In this document: positions 36,924 through 46,035 of the stretch, piece after piece
Numbering within the stretch: the stretch's first letter is position 1
Layout: each line of letters starts with the position of its first letter
Assembly: GCF_918797525.1 (NCBI RefSeq)
Contig: NZ_OU963893.1
Span: 2,542,001-2,606,000, forward strand
DNA from: an unidentified bacterial endosymbiont
GTDB taxonomy: Bacteria; Pseudomonadota; Gammaproteobacteria; Enterobacterales; Enterobacteriaceae
Direction of reading: 5' to 3'
Length of the DNA: 64,000 nt
The notes under the pieces: model-generated
Database searches by the model: none
The model's input: the letters and a program-made list of their open reading frames with translations, nothing else
Told to the model about the DNA's origin: nothing
Position numbers and translations under genes: made by a program

Positions 36924-39038
36924 ATGAAAATCATTTTTGCCCGTAAGGCAACGCTCCCATTGTTGCTGGTACCTGTCATTCTTGCGCCCATCGATGCCAT
37001 GAGCGCAGATGAGCAGACCCTGATCGTTAGCGCTACGCCGCAAACCGTCTCTGAGCTGGATACGCCAGCCGCGGTGAGCGTGGTTAATGGCGATGATATG
37101 CGCCAGGCAGCACCGCGAATTAATCTGTCTGAATCTCTCGCCAGCGTCCCAGGCCTGCAAATTCAGAACCGCCAGAATTATGCTCAGGATCTGCAGCTCT
37201 CAATGCGCGGGTTTGGCGCCCGATCCACCTTTGGCGTGCGCGGCATTCGCATGTACGTGGACGGTATTCCGGCAACCATGCCTGATGGTCAAGGCCAGAC
37301 CTCAAATATCGACCTCACCAGCGTGGATAGCGTTGAAGTATTGCGCGGCCCCTTTTCTGCCCTGTACGGCAACGCTTCAGGGGGCGTTATCAATATCAAT
37401 ACCCAAACCGGAAAGCAGCCACCGACCGTTGAAGCCAGTAGCTATTATGGCAGCAACGGCACCTGGCGCTACGGAATGAAAGCCACCGGCGCCATGGGCG
37501 ACGGTACGCACGCGGGCGATGTGGACTACACCATTTCAACCACCCGCTTTACCACCAAAGGCTATCGCGACCACAGCGGCGCGCGTAAAAACCTCGCGAA
37601 TGCCAAACTGGGCGTGCGTATAGACGACGTCAGCAAGCTGACGCTGCTCTTTAACAGCGTCGATATGAAAGCCAACGATCCGGGGGGGCTGGATTATCAG
37701 GAGTGGCGTGGCAACCCGCGTCAGTCTCCTCGCGGCGACCAGTACAATACCCGCAAAACCATCAAGCAGACGCAGGCCGGGCTGCGCTACGATCGTCAGT
37801 TGAGCGAGCAGGACGATCTGAGCGTAAAGATGTACGCCGGTGAGCGTGAAATGACGCAGTACCAGTCGATTCCTTATCAGCCGCAGCTGAGGCCAACACA
37901 CTCCGGCGGCGTAATTGATATGCAACGTCACTATCAGGGCGTTGATACTCGCTGGACGCACCGCGGAGAAGTGCTGGTTCCGGTCACCTTTACCACCGGG
38001 CTCAACTACGAAAACATGAGCGAAGATCGTCGCGGATACGAGAATTTCGTCATGAGCAACGGTGTACCGGAGTATGGCGTGAAGGGTGACAAGCGTCGTA
38101 ACGAACGTAACCTGATGTGGAATGTCGATCCTTATCTGCAGACCCGCTGGCAGTTAACGCAGAAACTCTCTGTGGATGCGGGCGTGCGTTACAGCTCCGT
38201 GTGGTTCGATTCTAACGATCATTATGTTACCCCGGGGAATGGCGATGATAGCGGCGAGGCAAGTTATCACAAATGGCTACCGGCCGGGTCCGTGAAATAC
38301 GCCGTGACCGACGCGTGGAATCTGTATGCCGCGGCTGGACGCGGGTTCGAAACCCCTACCATCAATGAACTCTCTTATCGTTCAGATGATAAAGGCGGGC
38401 TGAATTTTGGTCTTAAGCCGTCCACGAACAACACGTATGAAGTGGGTAGCAAAACCCGCGTCGGCAACGGCCTGCTGACGGCAGCGCTGTTCCGCACCGA
38501 CACCGATAATGAGATTGTGGCTGATGCCAGTTCCGGCGGACGTACCAGCTATAAAAATGCCGGTAAAACGCGTCGTCAGGGGGTTGAACTCTCCCTTGAT
38601 CAGCAGTTTGCTGAAAACTGGAAGCTGAAGATGGCATGGACCTATCTGGACGCAACCTACCGCACCAACGTGTGCGGCGATGCAGAGTGTAACGGTAACC
38701 GGATGCCGGGCATTGCACGCAACATGGGTTACGCGTCGTTCGGCTGGCAGCCTGCAGAGGGCTGGTACGCGGGAACAGACGTACGTTACATGAGCGATAT
38801 CATGGCCGACGACGAAAATACCGCTAAAGCCCCGTCTTACACAGTAGTCGGGCTGAATACCGGGTATAAACTCAACTACGGTAGCTGGGGAATGGATCTC
38901 TTTGGTCGCGTCGATAATTTGTTCGATAAAGAGTATGTTGGCTCAGTAATTGTGAATGAATCTAACGGGCGTTATTACGAACCCGCGCCGGGCCGTAACT
39001 ATGGCGTGGGAGTGTCGGTCTCTTACCGATTTGAGTAA
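36924..39038 (+). CDS. yncD: TonB-dependent outer-membrane receptor YncD
   Basis: A 704-residue siderophore-receptor-type barrel with a plug domain. The signal peptide ends near AMSA-DEQ; the TonB box region is QTLIVSATP; plug motifs are LSESLASVPGLQIQNRQNYA and VEVLRGPFSALYGNASGGV; the C-terminal barrel ends VDNLFDKEYVGSVI...VSYRFE. Closely similar to E. coli YncD, whose ligand is uncertain (PQQ uptake has been proposed). Iron control is suggested by the upstream Fur-like box. Confidence 0.95.
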   Translation: MKIIFARKATLPLLLVPVILAPIDAMSADEQTLIVSATPQTVSELDTPAAVSVVNGDDMRQAAPRINLSESLASVPGLQIQNRQNYAQDLQLSMRGFGARSTFGVRGIRMYVDGIPATMPDGQGQTSNIDLTSVDSVEVLRGPFSALYGNASGGVININTQTGKQPPTVEASSYYGSNGTWRYGMKATGAMGDGTHAGDVDYTISTTRFTTKGYRDHSGARKNLANAKLGVRIDDVSKLTLLFNSVDMKANDPGGLDYQEWRGNPRQSPRGDQYNTRKTIKQTQAGLRYDRQLSEQDDLSVKMYAGEREMTQYQSIPYQPQLRPTHSGGVIDMQRHYQGVDTRWTHRGEVLVPVTFTTGLNYENMSEDRRGYENFVMSNGVPEYGVKGDKRRNERNLMWNVDPYLQTRWQLTQKLSVDAGVRYSSVWFDSNDHYVTPGNGDDSGEASYHKWLPAGSVKYAVTDAWNLYAAAGRGFETPTINELSYRSDDKGGLNFGLKPSTNNTYEVGSKTRVGNGLLTAALFRTDTDNEIVADASSGGRTSYKNAGKTRRQGVELSLDQQFAENWKLKMAWTYLDATYRTNVCGDAECNGNRMPGIARNMGYASFGWQPAEGWYAGTDVRYMSDIMADDENTAKAPSYTVVGLNTGYKLNYGSWGMDLFGRVDNLFDKEYVGSVIVNESNGRYYEPAPGRNYGVGVSVSYRFE

Positions 39039-39043
39039 TTGTA

Positions 39044-39075
39044 ACCCGGCAGCACAGCGCTGCCGGGTATTTCTT
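39044..39075 (+). terminator. Terminator of yncD
   Basis: ACCCGGCAG / CTGCCGGGT stem, seven-base loop, followed by ATTTCTT. Confidence 0.8.
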
Positions 39076-39223
39076 AATACTATCCCCTCTTTTCTCTGCC
39101 CAACGTAACGATGCGCCCTTCTGCATTGCGAAATGTTTTGCAATATAAAATATAATGTCAGCGGTTCACCGCAATCAAGATTATCAGTTATTCTCAGGCG
39201 CACGCACAAACGAGGATAAATAT

Positions 39224-40090
39224 ATGATTGGACCAACTTCGAAGATTATTAGACCCTCTCACTCACCTATAAAAGAGGAGAGTATTCCTGTCAGTGAGGA
39301 AAAACTTAAAAATATCATAAATCGTTTAGAATCTGATATAGCGGATAACACCTGGTTTCATAAGGATTATGCACGTATGGATTTGAAAATGATGCCCGCT
39401 TTGATTGCGCAAGCAAATCATAAGCATCCAGATATGAATCTTCATTTTTTAATGTCTCCATTTGATCTGCCTGAGGAAATAGAAAAAAATATAGCGCAGG
39501 GTATTGAATCTGCCAGGTTCATCATCAACATGGGGTATAGCAGAATGCACTGTTGCGTTCTTGATTACAAAAAGATAAATGATAAAACGTCGCTAATATT
39601 GTTCGAACCCGTAAACTTTATTTTGACGAGTCCTGCTTTACTGGCTGTTAGAGTAGAAACTGCCCTGCAAAAACACCCCATACCTGACTGTCATTTATCC
39701 CTTGCAGAAATGGATATTCAGCGAAGCTCTTCTGAATGTGGTATTTTCAGTCTGGCGCTGGCAAAAAAACTTCACACTGAGCAAGAATACCTCTCCCCAC
39801 TGCATGAAGCTAATATTAACGGTATGCTGGGCTCAAAGAACCAGCCTTTACAATATGCCAGGATCGACCCTTATCTCCCGGCCAGGTTTTATAAACATAC
39901 GCAGAGCCAAGGCCGTCTTAATGAATATTTAAATGCCAACCCAATGCAAAAAAGCACTATCGTTAACAAAAAAAACGAAACGCTCCTTCTTAGAGCCAGT
40001 AACAATCAATCTGAAGTAAATGGCAAAATTATATCCACGTCGGCGCACAAGAAGAGAATCGCTGAATATAAGGGCTTGCTTAAATCTTGA
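39224..40090 (+). CDS. yopJ: YopJ-family type III effector acetyltransferase
   Basis: A 288-residue protein, the same length as Yersinia YopJ. From memory of YopJ the similarity runs end to end: MIGP at the start, INDKTSLILFEPVNF, PDCHLSLAEMDIQRSSSECG, RLNEYLNANP, VNKKNET and HKKRIAEYKGLLK at the end. The catalytic triad falls at the YopJ positions: His109 (MHCCVLDY), Glu128 (LFEPVNF) and Cys172 (SSSECGIFS). Such effectors are injected into host cells and acetylate Ser/Thr of MAP kinase kinases and IKK. GAGG lies eight bases before ATG 39224; the in-frame GTG-type start at 39155 is not supported. It is AT-rich compared with yncD, and no secretion apparatus or chaperone gene is nearby. An intact, probably transferred gene. 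Confidence 0.92.
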   Translation: MIGPTSKIIRPSHSPIKEESIPVSEEKLKNIINRLESDIADNTWFHKDYARMDLKMMPALIAQANHKHPDMNLHFLMSPFDLPEEIEKNIAQGIESARFIINMGYSRMHCCVLDYKKINDKTSLILFEPVNFILTSPALLAVRVETALQKHPIPDCHLSLAEMDIQRSSSECGIFSLALAKKLHTEQEYLSPLHEANINGMLGSKNQPLQYARIDPYLPARFYKHTQSQGRLNEYLNANPMQKSTIVNKKNETLLLRASNNQSEVNGKIISTSAHKKRIAEYKGLLKS

Positions 40091-40176
40091 TAATATTCCT
40101 GATGGCGCAATGCCACCAGGAACTCATCACGTAAAAATTTTCACGCCAAAATTAAGGTCATCTGTGACATACTTCC

Positions 40177-40845
40177 TCAATTGAAATATTGCTTTCGTAA
40201 AAGTAAATTTGCTTCATCAATCAATTTATTAATGGCCTTCTGGCTGGCATCGGCATCTTTGCGCTCCAGCGCCGAGAGGAGTTCAGCATAGTGATAAGGC
40301 AAAGTGATGATATCGCTGCCCCGTTCATGAAGATAGTTAATGCATGGCCCAATGCGCACCCATAGTTGCTCAATTAATGCGCTCAACGTAGGCATTTCTG
40401 CATATTGATAGAGGGTAAAACGAAACGTGCGGTTGGATTGCAACGCCTGCTGAACGTTGCCGTTGTGCATCGCCTGATGAAACGCATCGGACAGTTCCCT
40501 CAATATTGCCAGTTTACTTTCCGACATATGTCGACAGGCCGCAGCCACTGCCATGGGTTCAAGCTGCTTTCTGATAGCGTTGATTTCGTTGTAACGATCC
40601 AGGGTCACCTCCGGCACCAGAAAGGCCTGCGCCGGGGTGGCATGCAGTGCCCCTGCTGAGACCAGTCGCAGAAGTGCTTCACGCACTGGCGTGATACTGG
40701 TGCCTAATTTATCAGCAATCTCTTTAGTAATGAGTCTGGCCCCTGGCTTCAGTGACCCCGTAATTAAAGCTCCTTTGAGACTAATCTCAACCTGCATAGT
40801 TAAGCTGATTCTCTGCGCTTTTTCTAAATGATCCAAATCAAGCAT
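40177..40845 (-). CDS. mcbR: GntR/FadR-type regulator McbR
   Basis: A 222-residue GntR regulator. The winged helix occupies about residues 10-75 (GSLKPGARLITKEIADKLG, SITPVREALLRLVSAGAL), followed by an all-helical FCD ligand domain (QLWVRIGP, YHYAELLSALERKDADA). Similar to, but clearly diverged from, E. coli McbR (YncC), which represses mcbA and affects colanic acid and biofilm. Gene order yncD-mcbR-curA supports orthology. ATG at 40845 has GGGAAG; GTG at 40851 is too close to it. Confidence 0.8.
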   Translation of the reverse strand: MLDLDHLEKAQRISLTMQVEISLKGALITGSLKPGARLITKEIADKLGTSITPVREALLRLVSAGALHATPAQAFLVPEVTLDRYNEINAIRKQLEPMAVAAACRHMSESKLAILRELSDAFHQAMHNGNVQQALQSNRTFRFTLYQYAEMPTLSALIEQLWVRIGPCINYLHERGSDIITLPYHYAELLSALERKDADASQKAINKLIDEANLLLRKQYFN

Positions 40846-41091
40846 GTTCACTTCCCGTAACCAAACAAAACGCTATTTTCAGCGCCGGAGAACAAAACCG
40901 ACGCCGGTTAGATATATCCTGTATCTTCATGTCTGGTATTGGAGCATTTGCTAAAAAATAAAATAACGTTGTGGTACTATTTTTCGGCTCATCTATGTTG
41001 ATGGCGCGTTTGTTTGTGCAAATTAATTAAAGACAATATATCGTACTTTCACAAATATTTATGGCGGGTAATCCCGCCATAGCTGATTTTA
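40846..41091. other. 246-bp gap between mcbR and curA
   Basis: AT-rich bases, including mcbR promoter territory. No coding frame or strong hairpin seen. Confidence 0.4.
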
Positions 41092-42129
41092 TCAGAAATC
41101 ATCCGCCACGCGGATCACGACTTTACCGAAGTTTTTCCCTTCAAGTAGCCCGATCAACGCTTGTGGGGCATTCTCCAGCCCGTCGGTCACCTGTTCGCGA
41201 TAGTGGATTTTCCCCTCCTGCAGCCAGCGCCCCATTTGCGCCTGGAACTCGTGGATACGGTGACCGTAGTCCTGGCCGATAATAAAGCCCTGCATCCGAA
41301 TACGCTTTTTGAGGAGGGTGGCCATAAGCAACGGCAAACGGTCCGGGCCTTGCGGCAAATCTGTCGCGTTGTAGCCGCTTACCAGACCGCAAACCGGGAC
41401 GCGAGCCGAGGTATTCAGTAGCGGCAGCACCGCATCAAACACTTTACCGCCTACGTTTTCATAATAGACGTCAATACCGTTCGGGCAGGCTTCAGCCAGC
41501 TGTGCCGCAAAATCCTCAGCATGATGATCCAGACACTGGTCAAACCCCAGCACCTCAACCGCATGACGGCATTTTTCAGCGCCGCCTGCCACACCGATCG
41601 CCTTACAGCCTTTGATTTTGCCAATTTGTCCCACCGTAGCGCCTACCGGACCTGTCGCTGCGGCAACCACCAGCGTTTCACCAGATTTGGGTTGCCCGAT
41701 GTCCAGCAGCCCCATGTACGCGGTAAAGCCAGGCATTCCCAGGATACCCAGCGACCACGACGGATGGTCGGGGTTTTCCCCCAGGCTGACCACATCGCTG
41801 CCATCAGAAAGCGCATACGCTTGCCAGCCACTGTAGCTCAGCACCCATTCACCCGCCTTGAAATCAGGATGGTTCGACTGTTCAACGCGACTGACCGTTC
41901 CTCCCACCATCACCGCGCCAATGTCGACCGGCGGTGAATAGGAAGGTGCATCGCTCATCCGCCCGCGCATGTAGGGGTCCAGCGACAACCACACGGTGCG
42001 CAGCAGGATCTGCCCTTGCCCAGGGACGGGGACAGGTTGTTCTTCCAGACGGAAATTATCCGCGACGGGCACTCCGTGTGGACGTGTTGCCAAAACCCAG
42101 CGACGGTTTTGCAAAACAGATTGATTCAT
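41092..42129 (-). CDS. curA: NADPH-dependent curcumin/dihydrocurcumin reductase CurA
   Basis: A 345-residue medium-chain reductase without zinc (leukotriene B4 dehydrogenase group). The nucleotide-binding segment is AAATGPVGATVGQIGKIKG near residue 150, and SLDPYMRGRM and YYENVGGKVFDAVLPLL are family motifs. E. coli CurA reduces the enone double bonds of curcumin. AGGAG lies before ATG 42129. Adjacent to mcbR as in E. coli. Confidence 0.92.
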   Translation of the reverse strand: MNQSVLQNRRWVLATRPHGVPVADNFRLEEQPVPVPGQGQILLRTVWLSLDPYMRGRMSDAPSYSPPVDIGAVMVGGTVSRVEQSNHPDFKAGEWVLSYSGWQAYALSDGSDVVSLGENPDHPSWSLGILGMPGFTAYMGLLDIGQPKSGETLVVAAATGPVGATVGQIGKIKGCKAIGVAGGAEKCRHAVEVLGFDQCLDHHAEDFAAQLAEACPNGIDVYYENVGGKVFDAVLPLLNTSARVPVCGLVSGYNATDLPQGPDRLPLLMATLLKKRIRMQGFIIGQDYGHRIHEFQAQMGRWLQEGKIHYREQVTDGLENAPQALIGLLEGKNFGKVVIRVADDF

Positions 42130-42194
42130 AAGGAACTCCTTATTGTGCAATGGTCATTAGAGCCTGGCGCATTATCCGACAGTTCGCATTACCA

Positions 42195-42770
42195 TTACGA
42201 GCCAGACTGATTCAGCCTGACCACCAGATAAACACAGGATTCAGTGGTTTCATTGATAAACCGACAATCGTTAGGCGGCCCCAGCTCCAGGCAATCACCG
42301 GTCTGCATTTCGTGGCGGGTATCCCCTTCCTGAAATATCAGCTCACCGGATTGAAGCCAGATCAGCTGACGCGCCAGCGCGTAGGATGCTGCAGGCATGG
42401 GGATATCGCTCCCTGCCGGCAATTCAACCTGAACCAGATCGATTGGCAAATCGGTGCGTGGCGACACGTGGCGGCGCAGATAGTGGGTTTGCGGATCGCG
42501 CCAGACAGGCTGGTTCGCGACGCGTAGCAATTTCCCTTCCTGCATCTCTGCCCGGGCAATAAGTGTCGACATGCTGATACCGAACGCACCGGAGAGCCGG
42601 GCAAGCAAGGTCGCCGTTGGGCTACTGTCGCCGCGCTCAATCTTATGGATCATCGCGCGTGAAACAGCTGCACGCTCGGCAAGCTCGCTCAATGACCAGC
42701 CGCGAGACTCACGTTCAAGGCGAATCCTTGCGCTAATGCGTTGATTAATCGTGTCTGTCATAGTGTTCAT
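42195..42770 (-). CDS. XRE-family regulator with C-terminal cupin
   Basis: About 191 residues. The N-terminal HTH_3 domain spans residues 10-65 (RIRLERESRGWSLSELAERA, VSRAMIHKIERGDSSPTATL), and the C-terminal half is a cupin fold (ALARQLIWLQSGELIFQEGD, HEMQTGDCLELGPPNDC). This architecture is common in one-component regulators that sense small molecules. It is absent at this position in E. coli, where curA and mnaT are neighbours. It is divergent from mnaT, and the gap contains three copies of a TACTATAGTA-like repeat. Start codon uncertain among GTG 42773, ATG 42770 and ATG 42761. Confidence 0.82.
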   Translation of the reverse strand: MNTMTDTINQRISARIRLERESRGWSLSELAERAAVSRAMIHKIERGDSSPTATLLARLSGAFGISMSTLIARAEMQEGKLLRVANQPVWRDPQTHYLRRHVSPRTDLPIDLVQVELPAGSDIPMPAASYALARQLIWLQSGELIFQEGDTRHEMQTGDCLELGPPNDCRFINETTESCVYLVVRLNQSGS

Positions 42771-42775
42771 CACGT

Positions 42776-42791
42776 CATACTATAGTGTATG
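42776..42791. promoter_or_regulatory. Palindrome CATAC-TATAGT-GTATG, operator copy 1
   Basis: Inverted repeat immediately upstream of the XRE-cupin gene. It contains TACTATAGTG, a variant of the repeat found twice near mnaT. Confidence 0.6.
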
Positions 42792-42865
42792 AACTGCATT
42801 TCAATGGCGTTTTCCATAACAAAATAATATGACTTATGCTGTAGTGACTTTACCACAGCCTTGTG

Positions 42866-42897
42866 TACTATCGTAGCTATTGCGTAATACTATAGTA
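42866..42897. promoter_or_regulatory. Operator copies 2 and 3 before mnaT
   Basis: TACTATCGTA at 42866-42875 and TACTATAGTA at 42888-42897, 22 bp apart, or about two helical turns. The second copy ends 23 bases before the mnaT start. They are probable binding sites of the divergent XRE-cupin regulator. Confidence 0.6.
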
Positions 42898-42920
42898 AAC
42901 ATTTTATACGGGGCCTAACC

Positions 42921-43439
42921 ATGCGTGTTCGTCATGCCTGTAAAGTAGATTGCGCCGCAATAGGTGAGATCTACAATTATGCGGTGGTGCATACCGCTGC
43001 AATCTGGAACGACACCACCGTTGATACCGATAACCGTATCGCCTGGTTCGAGGCGCGTACGCTGATGGGATATCCGGTACTGGTGAGTGAAGAGGATGGC
43101 GTTATCACCGGATATGCTTCCTTCGGCGACTGGCGAGCCTTTGACGGCTTTCGCCATACGGTAGAACATTCGGTTTACGTTCATGCGGATCATCAGGGTA
43201 AAGGCGTTGGTCGGACATTAATGAACGCGTTAATTATTGAAGCCCGTAAAATCGGTAAACACGTGATGGTGGCCGGTATTGAAGCGCAAAACCAGGCCTC
43301 TGTTCATCTGCATGAGACGCTGGGTTTTGTGACAACCGGGCAAATGCCGCAGGTGGGCACCAAGTTCGGCCGCTGGCTGGATTTAACCTTTATGCAGTTG
43401 CAGCTTGACGAGCGTAGCAACCCGGATGAGATGTCATGA
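42921..43439 (+). CDS. mnaT: L-amino acid (methionine) N-acetyltransferase MnaT
   Basis: A 172-residue GNAT enzyme that acetylates methionine sulfone/sulfoximine, phosphinothricin and related amino acids with acetyl-CoA. The CoA pyrophosphate loop is HQGKGVGRTL (Q/RxxGxG/A), and IAWFEARTLMGYPVLVSEE and KFGRWLDLTFMQLQLDER match E. coli MnaT (YncA). The last codon overlaps the ydcZ start (ATGA). Confidence 0.94.
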   Translation: MRVRHACKVDCAAIGEIYNYAVVHTAAIWNDTTVDTDNRIAWFEARTLMGYPVLVSEEDGVITGYASFGDWRAFDGFRHTVEHSVYVHADHQGKGVGRTLMNALIIEARKIGKHVMVAGIEAQNQASVHLHETLGFVTTGQMPQVGTKFGRWLDLTFMQLQLDERSNPDEMS

Positions 43440-43885
43440 ATCAATCGCTGACCCTGGCGTTTCTGGTCGCTGCGGGCGTCGGGCTGGTGGTACAAAATAC
43501 CCTGATGGTGCGCATTACCCAGACCTCCTCCACCATTCTTATCGCAATGCTGTTGAATTCGCTGGTGGGTATCGTGCTGTTTATCTCTATTTTGTGGTTC
43601 AGACAGGGCTTCAACGGGTTTGGCGAGCTGGCCTCCACAGTGCGCTGGTGGACCCTGATCCCCGGACTATTAGGATCATTTTTTGTTTTCGCCAGTATCA
43701 GCGGATATCAGAACGTCGGCGCGGCGACAACTATCGCCGTGCTGGTGGCGAGCCAGTTAATTGGCGGGCTATTGATGGACGTGTTAAAAAGCAACGGCAT
43801 ACCTCTGCGCGCGCTGATTGGCCCGGTGTGCGGCGCAGCGATGCTGGTCGTGGGGGCCTGGCTGGTCGCCAGGCGTCAGTTTTAG
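43436..43885 (+). CDS. ydcZ: Inner-membrane protein YdcZ (DUF606 family)
   Basis: A 149-residue protein with five hydrophobic helices, DMT-superfamily half-size transporter type (EamA-like, DUF606). Motifs: GSFFVFASISGYQNVGAATT and LVASQLIGGLLMD. Coupled to mnaT by a four-base overlap as in E. coli. Substrate unknown. Its stop overlaps the 3' end of convergent ydcY by four bases. Confidence 0.9.
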   Translation: MNQSLTLAFLVAAGVGLVVQNTLMVRITQTSSTILIAMLLNSLVGIVLFISILWFRQGFNGFGELASTVRWWTLIPGLLGSFFVFASISGYQNVGAATTIAVLVASQLIGGLLMDVLKSNGIPLRALIGPVCGAAMLVVGAWLVARRQF

Positions 43886-44115
43886 AGGATCGTCCCGCCC
43901 TTCGTCAGTTGCTCGTGGCGCGCGTCCATCTCTTCCTTGTGCTGCTTACCGTGATGGGCTATCGCGGTACGTAGACGCTGTTGCTGGGTAAAACGCTCTT
44001 CGCGGCTCAGCCCGGCGTCATCGCTTAATTCAATCAGCAATGTATTCATATTCGCGATAACGCTCTCTTCAAGGGCCGCATCAACGCGGGCGGTGATCTC
44101 GGTTAAATGTGACAT
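43882..44115 (-). CDS. ydcY: Small conserved protein YdcY (DUF2526)
   Basis: A 77-residue soluble helical protein, the same length as E. coli YdcY, matching at SHLTE...ARVDAALEESVIA and RHEQLTKGGTIL. Function unknown. AGGAG precedes ATG 44115; a GTG at 44121 would place the start on the ribosome site itself. Confidence 0.92.
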   Translation of the reverse strand: MSHLTEITARVDAALEESVIANMNTLLIELSDDAGLSREERFTQQQRLRTAIAHHGKQHKEEMDARHEQLTKGGTIL

Positions 44116-44133
44116 TGTCACTCCTAATTTACT

Positions 44134-44161
44134 GCCGGATGGCGGCTACGCCGGGTCCGGC
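44134..44161. repeat. REP element
   Basis: GCCGGATGGCGGCTACGCC...GTCCGGC, the classical enterobacterial REP (palindromic unit) sequence, between ydcY and the binding-protein gene. Confidence 0.85.
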
Positions 44162-44167
44162 ATGACG

Positions 44168-45766
44168 TCAGTTCAGTTTCGCTTTTGAGAAATCGCTTCC
44201 CATCAGGCTCACGCTGTAACCCGTGATATTACTGCGGGTTGCATAGAATGTTTTGCCGTTAGCCAGCGCAATCCACGGCGCCTGCTGGTAGAAAATGTCC
44301 TGAGCCTGACCGTACAGCTTCGCACGCTCGGCGGGGTTGCTGGTTAGTTTGGCTTTCTGGACCAGGGAATCATACCCCTTGTCACACCAGCGTGCGGCGT
44401 TTGAACCGGTCTTAATGCTGTTACACCCCAGCAGCACATCGGCAAAATTATCCGGGTCACCGTTATCGGACATCCAGCCAAACAGCGCGGTGTCATGCTC
44501 GCCTTTGCGCATGCCGGAAAGATATTCCCCCCATTCATATGAGACGATTCTCGCCTTCACGCCCACTTTCGCCCAGTCTGCCTGGACCATTTCCGCAATA
44601 CGGCGTGAATTTGGGTTATAGGGCCGTTGCACTGGCATGGACCAAAGCGTAACGTCCGCGCCTTGCTCCAGACCGGCCTGCTTGAGCAGGGCTTTCGCTT
44701 TTTCAGGATCGTAGCGGTAGTCCTGCAGATCTTCCCTGAAGCCCAGCATGTTGGGCGGGATGGGCGATTTTGCCACCGTACCGGACCCCATAAATACCGC
44801 GTTCACGATGGCCTGCTTGTCGGTCGCATAGTTCAGCGCCTGGCGCACCAGCACGTTATCAAAGGGTTTTTTCTCGGTGTTAAACGCCAGGTAGCCCACG
44901 TTCAGCGCATCCACTGAATGTAGCGTCAGATCCTTATTTTTGTTGATGACAGCAAACTGTACCGGCGAAGGCGCGGGAATAATCTGGCATTCGTTAGTTT
45001 GCAGTTTCGCCAGGCGTGTTTCCGCGTTGGGGGTGATTGAGAAAATCAGGTGCCTGGTCGGTACGGGGCCGTCCCAGTAGTTCGGGTTGGCGACATAGCG
45101 AATCAGTGAATCCACCTTGTACTGCTGCAATACATAAGGCCCGGTGCCGATGGGCCAGGTATCGACGTTTTCAGGTGTTCCCTTTTTCAGCATGTCGTTA
45201 GCATATTCAGCCGAGAGAATGGATGCGAAATCCATTCCCCAGTCGGCCAGGAAGGCCGCGTTAGGTTCGCTGAGGGTAAACTGAACATGATAATCATCGG
45301 TCTTCTTAATTACCTGGATGAGCTTATCCAGCCCTACATCATTAAAATATTCGTAATTACCCTGCGAAACGTGGTGATATGGATGTTTAGGGTCTTTCTG
45401 ACGCATAACGGAGAAAATGACATCATCGGCATTAAAGTCGCGGGTCGGCTTGAAGTATTTATTACTGTTGAACTTTACGCCCTTACGCAGCGTAAACGTA
45501 TAAGTCTTGCCGTCGGGAGATATTGTCCATGACTCTGCCAGTGACGGAACAGGGGTGTTTTTTTGCGGGTCAAAATTGATCAGGCGATTATATAGCACTT
45601 GAGAACTGGCAACAAATGAGGGGCCGGAGCTGGCAATCTGCGGGTTGAAGGACTCCGGCGAGGCCTCTGAGCAGTAAATAATGGTGTCGTTGCTCGCCGC
45701 CCAGGCGGCACTTGCCGGTAAAAGAGCGCTTAGCGCGAAGGCCAGCAGCGTTTTCCCTGTAGACAT
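44168..45766 (-). CDS. Orphan DppA-like peptide-binding protein
   Basis: A 532-residue periplasmic binding protein of the SBP_5 family. The signal peptide ends near AAWA-ASNDTIIYCSEASPESFNPQ. Resemblance to E. coli DppA is strong in DFNADDVIFS, DWGMDFASILSAEYAND, IGTGPYVLQQY and AMPVQRPYNPN-type segments. No permease or ATPase genes lie nearby, so it probably feeds an existing Dpp/Opp transporter. It is inserted between ydcY and srfA. AAAGGG lies before the ATG. Confidence 0.85.
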   Translation of the reverse strand: MSTGKTLLAFALSALLPASAAWAASNDTIIYCSEASPESFNPQIASSGPSFVASSQVLYNRLINFDPQKNTPVPSLAESWTISPDGKTYTFTLRKGVKFNSNKYFKPTRDFNADDVIFSVMRQKDPKHPYHHVSQGNYEYFNDVGLDKLIQVIKKTDDYHVQFTLSEPNAAFLADWGMDFASILSAEYANDMLKKGTPENVDTWPIGTGPYVLQQYKVDSLIRYVANPNYWDGPVPTRHLIFSITPNAETRLAKLQTNECQIIPAPSPVQFAVINKNKDLTLHSVDALNVGYLAFNTEKKPFDNVLVRQALNYATDKQAIVNAVFMGSGTVAKSPIPPNMLGFREDLQDYRYDPEKAKALLKQAGLEQGADVTLWSMPVQRPYNPNSRRIAEMVQADWAKVGVKARIVSYEWGEYLSGMRKGEHDTALFGWMSDNGDPDNFADVLLGCNSIKTGSNAARWCDKGYDSLVQKAKLTSNPAERAKLYGQAQDIFYQQAPWIALANGKTFYATRSNITGYSVSLMGSDFSKAKLN

Positions 45767-46035
45767 GGTTATAACCCTTTCGTTTTTTTATAGTGTAAGT
45801 AATAACAGCACAGCCGTTATGACCTGGCAAATAACGAAACACTATCAGGTTATTCTAAAGCCGCGTTTTTCGCTGGTTTAACCATCAGCATACAGACTGT
45901 GATTTGCCTTAAGTGACATTATTCGTCAAGGGTTCTATGCCGCAAGAAATCGGCTCTTTTGGCGTCTCTTCCTCCGTTTGTTTGCCTTCCCCTTTCGTTA
46001 AAGTGACGGCGTGAAGAAGTCTATGGGATCAAATC

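Noticed and set aside
39155..39223. N-terminal extension of the YopJ-like protein
   Set aside because: GAGG and the YopJ-like MIGP start at 39224 are much better supported than the upstream start codon.
45900..46035. Sigma-28 promoter for srfA
   Set aside because: TAAAGTGA resembles a sigma-28 -35 element, but no GCCGATAA-like -10 lies at the right distance, so I do not call it.
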